A DNA stretch of 64,000 nucleotides. Origin: Tumebacillus lacus (GTDB lineage: Bacteria > Bacillota > Bacilli > Tumebacillales > Tumebacillaceae). The notes beneath the pieces are model-generated. The model was not told where the DNA came from. It worked only from the letters and a program-made list of their open reading frames with translations, and ran no database searches. The DNA lies in NCBI RefSeq assembly GCF_026410385.1, contig NZ_JAPMLT010000008.1:1-64000 (forward strand). Direction: 5' to 3'. Position 1 is the stretch's first letter. Every line of letters begins with the position of its first letter. A program made the position numbers and the translations under genes. Shown one piece after another: positions 59,577 through 64,000 of this stretch.

Positions 59577-61499
59577 TCAGACCAACACCCGTTTGTCTTC
59601 CACCCGTTTCGTGAACTTCAGCCCATCGAGTGTTTCCAAAATAGCGAGTGCGTATTTCCGAGACGTTCCAACCCAATCGCGGAATTCACCTACAGAGAAA
59701 GGCCCGGTCTGCTCCACCTTTTCGCGGATCACCTGCTTCGCACCAGCAAACACTTCCCCATCGAGAAGCATCCCATCCCCGAGCTCCACGAGATCCCCTC
59801 GTTCCTTCAAATAAAACAGCAGACCGGCGAGCGTCTTCTCGAGCGCCTTCGTCTTCACCCGCACCTCTTCCACAGACGGCGGATGATACCCGCCCTCGCG
59901 ATACAGCTCCGAGATCTGCCCGAGCAGTTCCTTCTCCCGCAACGTGAACGGCACCTCATATCCGCGCAACAAAATCTTGTCCCGCTTCACCTCAAGCCTT
60001 GCCTTCGCCGCCTCCGTCGCCAGCAACGCATCAAACAGCTTGGGCTTCAGCTTCTTGCCCATCTGAGACAACACCTGCGCCTTGGGCACCGTCACCTGAT
60101 ACTTTTCCTTGGCAAAATGCGCTCGCATCTTTTCCTCAATCTCATCAAGCGCACCCTCCAACCAATCCGCATGCACCCACCCGTTCACAGCCGCAACAGG
60201 CGCCACACGCCCTGCCTCCTGCAACTGCCCGAGCCAGTCCGCGACCACTTCCTCCGTCGCCTTGATCTCCGCCGCGATCTCCTTCACCGTGAGGCCCGGG
60301 AGATCGAGCAACGCCTGCTGGATCAGCGTCTCCGGCCCGCCTTGCTCTCGACCGAGCAACTCCTCCAGCACATAATCGCGACGACGTCGATGCTCCCGAG
60401 CCGGATACGGGTCGATCACCGTCCCCCCGGCTATCGTCAACATCGGCGAATACGACCGCACAATAAACCGGTCATGCGGCTCACAGACAATCGGCGACTC
60501 CAGTCGGATCTGCACCAGCCCGTCTTCCCCCGGCCGCAGTTCCTCGCCTTCCAAAACAGACACGCGCCCCATCGTCTCGCTGGACCCGATATACAGCCTG
60601 ATCCGCGTCCGATGCGTCAAAGCCCGAGGAGCATCGGCCAACACTTGCAGCCGCGCATCGATCATCTCCGTCGCCCGGTACAGCCCCGACTGCGCGATCA
60701 TCATCCCGCGCCCGAGCTCTGCCCGTTCCACACCGGCCAAATTCAAAGCCGCACGCTGACCCGCCCGAGCCGCGTCCCGATCCTCGCCATGCACCTGAAT
60801 CGTCCGCACCCGCGCCAAAGTCCCTTCCGGCAACAACTCCACCGTCTCACCGACCGCGATCTTCCCGGCAAACACCGTCCCGGTCACCACCGACCCAAAC
60901 CCTGCCACCGAAAACACCCGGTCCACCGGCATCCGAAATGGCGCATTCGCCTCCCGAGGCTGGACTTCCAACGCCATGCGTCCGATCTCCTCACGCAGTT
61001 CCGCGATGCCGACGCCTTTCGCAGCGGCCGTCCTTACAATCGGCGCCTCCGCCAAAAACGTCCCGTTAAGGCCCGCTCTGACTTCCTCCTCCACCATCTC
61101 GAGCCACTCCGGGTCGACCGTGTCGGTCTTCGTCAGCACGATGATTCCTTTTTGCACATGCAGCATCTCCAAAATATGCAGATGCTCCACCGTCTGCGGC
61201 ATGATCCCTTCGTTTGCGTCGATCACCAGCAAGATCAGGTCGATCCCGCCCGCTCCGGCCAACATATTTTTAATAAACTTCTCATGCCCCGGAACGTCAA
61301 TCACCCCGATGCGTCTGCCATCGGGGAGATAAAACGGCGCGAAACCGATATCGATTGTAATGCCGCGTTCCTTTTCTTCTTTATGAGCATCCGTGTCGAT
61401 CCCGGTCAGAGCTTTGACCAACGTCGTTTTGCCGTGGTCGATATGCCCGGCCGTACCGAGGATGATGTATGGTTCTGTAGTCGTAGTCGTATGGTTCAC
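59577..61499 (-). CDS. selB: Selenocysteine-specific elongation factor SelB
   Basis: A 640-residue translational GTPase that delivers Sec-tRNA at UGA codons. G1 GTAGHIDHGKTTLVKAL, G2 GITID, G3 DVPGHEKF, G4 LTKTD. The OB-fold domains II-III follow. From about residue 380 the region has the four winged-helix modules (ELLGREQGG..LIQQALLDLPGLTVKEIA, VPKAQVLSQMG, TLREKELLGQISELY, GEFRDWVGTSRKYALAILETLDG) that bind the SECIS hairpin. selA, selD and selC are not in the window, and the next gene upstream is trxB 18 bases away. Confidence 0.95.
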   Translation of the reverse strand: MNHTTTTTEPYIILGTAGHIDHGKTTLVKALTGIDTDAHKEEKERGITIDIGFAPFYLPDGRRIGVIDVPGHEKFIKNMLAGAGGIDLILLVIDANEGIMPQTVEHLHILEMLHVQKGIIVLTKTDTVDPEWLEMVEEEVRAGLNGTFLAEAPIVRTAAAKGVGIAELREEIGRMALEVQPREANAPFRMPVDRVFSVAGFGSVVTGTVFAGKIAVGETVELLPEGTLARVRTIQVHGEDRDAARAGQRAALNLAGVERAELGRGMMIAQSGLYRATEMIDARLQVLADAPRALTHRTRIRLYIGSSETMGRVSVLEGEELRPGEDGLVQIRLESPIVCEPHDRFIVRSYSPMLTIAGGTVIDPYPAREHRRRRDYVLEELLGREQGGPETLIQQALLDLPGLTVKEIAAEIKATEEVVADWLGQLQEAGRVAPVAAVNGWVHADWLEGALDEIEEKMRAHFAKEKYQVTVPKAQVLSQMGKKLKPKLFDALLATEAAKARLEVKRDKILLRGYEVPFTLREKELLGQISELYREGGYHPPSVEEVRVKTKALEKTLAGLLFYLKERGDLVELGDGMLLDGEVFAGAKQVIREKVEQTGPFSVGEFRDWVGTSRKYALAILETLDGLKFTKRVEDKRVLV

Positions 61500-61517
61500 G
61501 CGAGAGAACTCCCTTGT

Positions 61518-62615
<1,098 letters not shown>

Positions 62616-64000
62616 TTATTCCGGCGTTTCCGGGGTTTCGTTTTTAGTCGTCAGCGAGCGATACATCCGCGAGACGCTGTTCGGCGACACCTCATACCGC
62701 TTGGCGATTTCCGCCTGCGAGATCTTCTCCCCGAGCTGTTTGCGCACCGCGTACTCCAGAGCGGCCGCCCACGGAGCCGTGCGCTGGATGCGGGGCGACG
62801 CATGGAACGTCCGTTGCAGAAAGGCGACCCAGATCTCCCGCGCCACACCGTCCGCTTTCGCCCCGCAGGACTCCTGCAGGCTCGCCTCCGCCAGCGTGAG
62901 CACCTCTTGCCACTCCGGCTTCAACGTCAGCAGATCGTCGCTCGGCTGTTCGACGCGCAACAGGATCTCCTCGCCCTCCAGATGCGCCTCAAACGGACCG
63001 TCCGCACCCATGTGCCGCAGCACGTACAGGGCCAATTTTTTCAACTGGTCGATCTCGTCGGCGTTTTTCAAAAACTCGCGCAGAGCCGCCTCGACCTCTT
63101 TGTCGGCGATCAGCGCGAACGTCTGAATCACCTGCATTTTGGTCTCCAGATCTCCGTGCCGCAACGCCCAGAACAGCGACGAGCGGACCAGCGGGTCGTT
63201 GCGCCACGCGCCGAGCTTGCCGTTTTGCAGTTGCTCTTTCATCGCTTTGAACTGCTCGTTGAACGGGATGTGGTACTGGTAGGAGACCGACTGCATCGTC
63301 CCTTTGCCCGCCTCCAGCGCCTTGTTGACCTTTTTCAAAAAGAACGCCGGGATCTCCGACTCCGGGTCGAGCTCCTCGACTTCCAGCCAGATCTTGCGCG
63401 CCTTCTCCAAAAATCCGAGGTTGGCCGCCGCCGCTGCCACACAATGGAGCAGCATCGGATCGGAGCGGTCACTCCAGCGCAGCAGTTGGCGAAACAGACG
63501 GTACGCTGTGGCGTGCTCGCCCAAAATGCCCATCGTCGTCGCCAGTTTGTAGGTGTGATCGAAGTAGAGCGGGTACAGTTTGCGCAGCCCTTCGAGGATC
63601 TGCTGGAGATTTTCCTTATCGCCCAAGTGCTGATAGAAGACTGCCAGATTGCACAGCGCATGCACGTTGGAGTTGTCCCGCGACAACACATCCTGGGCGA
63701 TCTCGATCGCTTTGTCGAGTTCGCCGAGATAGTAGTACGCCAGCGACAGATTGTTGCGCGGCGCGGTCGAGTCCGGCTGCTGTTCAATCGCGCGCTCCAG
63801 ATACTCGGACGCCTCGATGAACCGGCCTTCTTCTAATAAACGTCGCGCCTGATCCTGTTCCCGCTGCTCCTCTTCCTGCCGCTTTTTGCGCTCTTCCAGC
63901 ACCTTGCCGCCGCCAAACTCCTGCACGAGGATCTGGAGCATCTCCTCGGCATCCTCGGCAAACTCCCCCTCCGGCTCATGCTCCAGATAGCGGGCGGCGT
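62616..64000 (-). CDS. TPR-repeat protein with C-terminal HTH (YvcD-like), 5' end outside window
   Basis: The frame is open to the window edge, so the start is missing and at least 460 residues are visible. It opens with an acidic helix (EHEPEGEFAEDAEEM), a charged coiled coil and TPR units (APRNNLSLAYYYLGELDKAIEIA, VHALCNLAVFYQHLGDKENLQQ, YKLATTMGILGEHATAYRLFRQL). The end has an HTH of the homeodomain-like kind (KISQAEIAKRYEVSPNSVSRMYRSL). This matches YvcD of Bacillus, next to trxB. Function unknown. Confidence 0.85.
   Translation of the reverse strand, partial: AARYLEHEPEGEFAEDAEEMLQILVQEFGGGKVLEERKKRQEEEQREQDQARRLLEEGRFIEASEYLERAIEQQPDSTAPRNNLSLAYYYLGELDKAIEIAQDVLSRDNSNVHALCNLAVFYQHLGDKENLQQILEGLRKLYPLYFDHTYKLATTMGILGEHATAYRLFRQLLRWSDRSDPMLLHCVAAAAANLGFLEKARKIWLEVEELDPESEIPAFFLKKVNKALEAGKGTMQSVSYQYHIPFNEQFKAMKEQLQNGKLGAWRNDPLVRSSLFWALRHGDLETKMQVIQTFALIADKEVEAALREFLKNADEIDQLKKLALYVLRHMGADGPFEAHLEGEEILLRVEQPSDDLLTLKPEWQEVLTLAEASLQESCGAKADGVAREIWVAFLQRTFHASPRIQRTAPWAAALEYAVRKQLGEKISQAEIAKRYEVSPNSVSRMYRSLTTKNETPETPE

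Overview
The window reads as chromosomal DNA of a GC-rich, endospore-type Firmicute. The order TPR protein - trxB - NUDIX - rapZ/yvcJ - yvcK - whiA - HPr/Crh is the Bacillus subtilis yvc neighbourhood. The GC-rich coding sequence, strong AGGAGG ribosome binding sites and frequent GTG/TTG starts suggest a Bacillales lineage such as Alicyclobacillaceae (for example Tumebacillus). The genus is an inference. No rRNA, tRNA or CRISPR array was seen.

Bases 1-7.6 kb are an unstable accessory region. It holds the 3' end of an RHS polymorphic-toxin gene with a Hint domain, a nuclease-like tip and a SUKH-type immunity gene. Next comes a second, headless copy of the same RHS core plus Hint carrying a different toxin tip and its own small downstream gene. 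An IS3-family element, a decayed gene, an RHS remnant and two truncated genes (B12-binding and CheB) joined tail to tail follow.

Bases 8.4-18.6 kb hold the most interesting system: an opine-type metallophore operon (cntABCDF-cntL-cntM-EamA exporter) behind a sigma-A promoter overlapped by a Zur/Fur-like box. It has nicotianamine synthase-like and opine dehydrogenase genes, a five-gene ABC importer and a DMT-type exporter, but no histidine racemase gene. The CntM residue that selects the ketoacid is Ala, which predicts a pseudopaline-like product in a Gram-positive. A divergent M28-type peptidase and a PepSY protein flank it.

Bases 19-41.9 kb are mostly housekeeping and surface functions: a C39 peptidase, a very large secreted phosphodiester glycosidase/phosphoesterase fusion, TatD, a stalk-domain/solute-binding fusion, nicotinate phosphoribosyltransferase, DUF92, a PIN/HTH pair, a TetR-regulated ABC exporter, a four-gene fatty-acid oxidation cluster, an LTA-synthase-like enzyme, DUF1385 and uracil-DNA glycosylase.

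Bases 41.9-51 kb contain a segmental duplication around an FAD oxidoreductase, an exported HEAT-repeat/papain-like pair, and two XRE-TPR regulators. The second regulator is followed by a 43-residue exported peptide, a layout that suggests an RRNPP quorum-sensing pair. Bases 51-64 kb are the yvc locus with insertions: an acidic repeat peptide, a chemoreceptor with a 14-residue-repeat tail, a lone GTP cyclohydrolase II, selB, and a 23-bp-arm inverted repeat.
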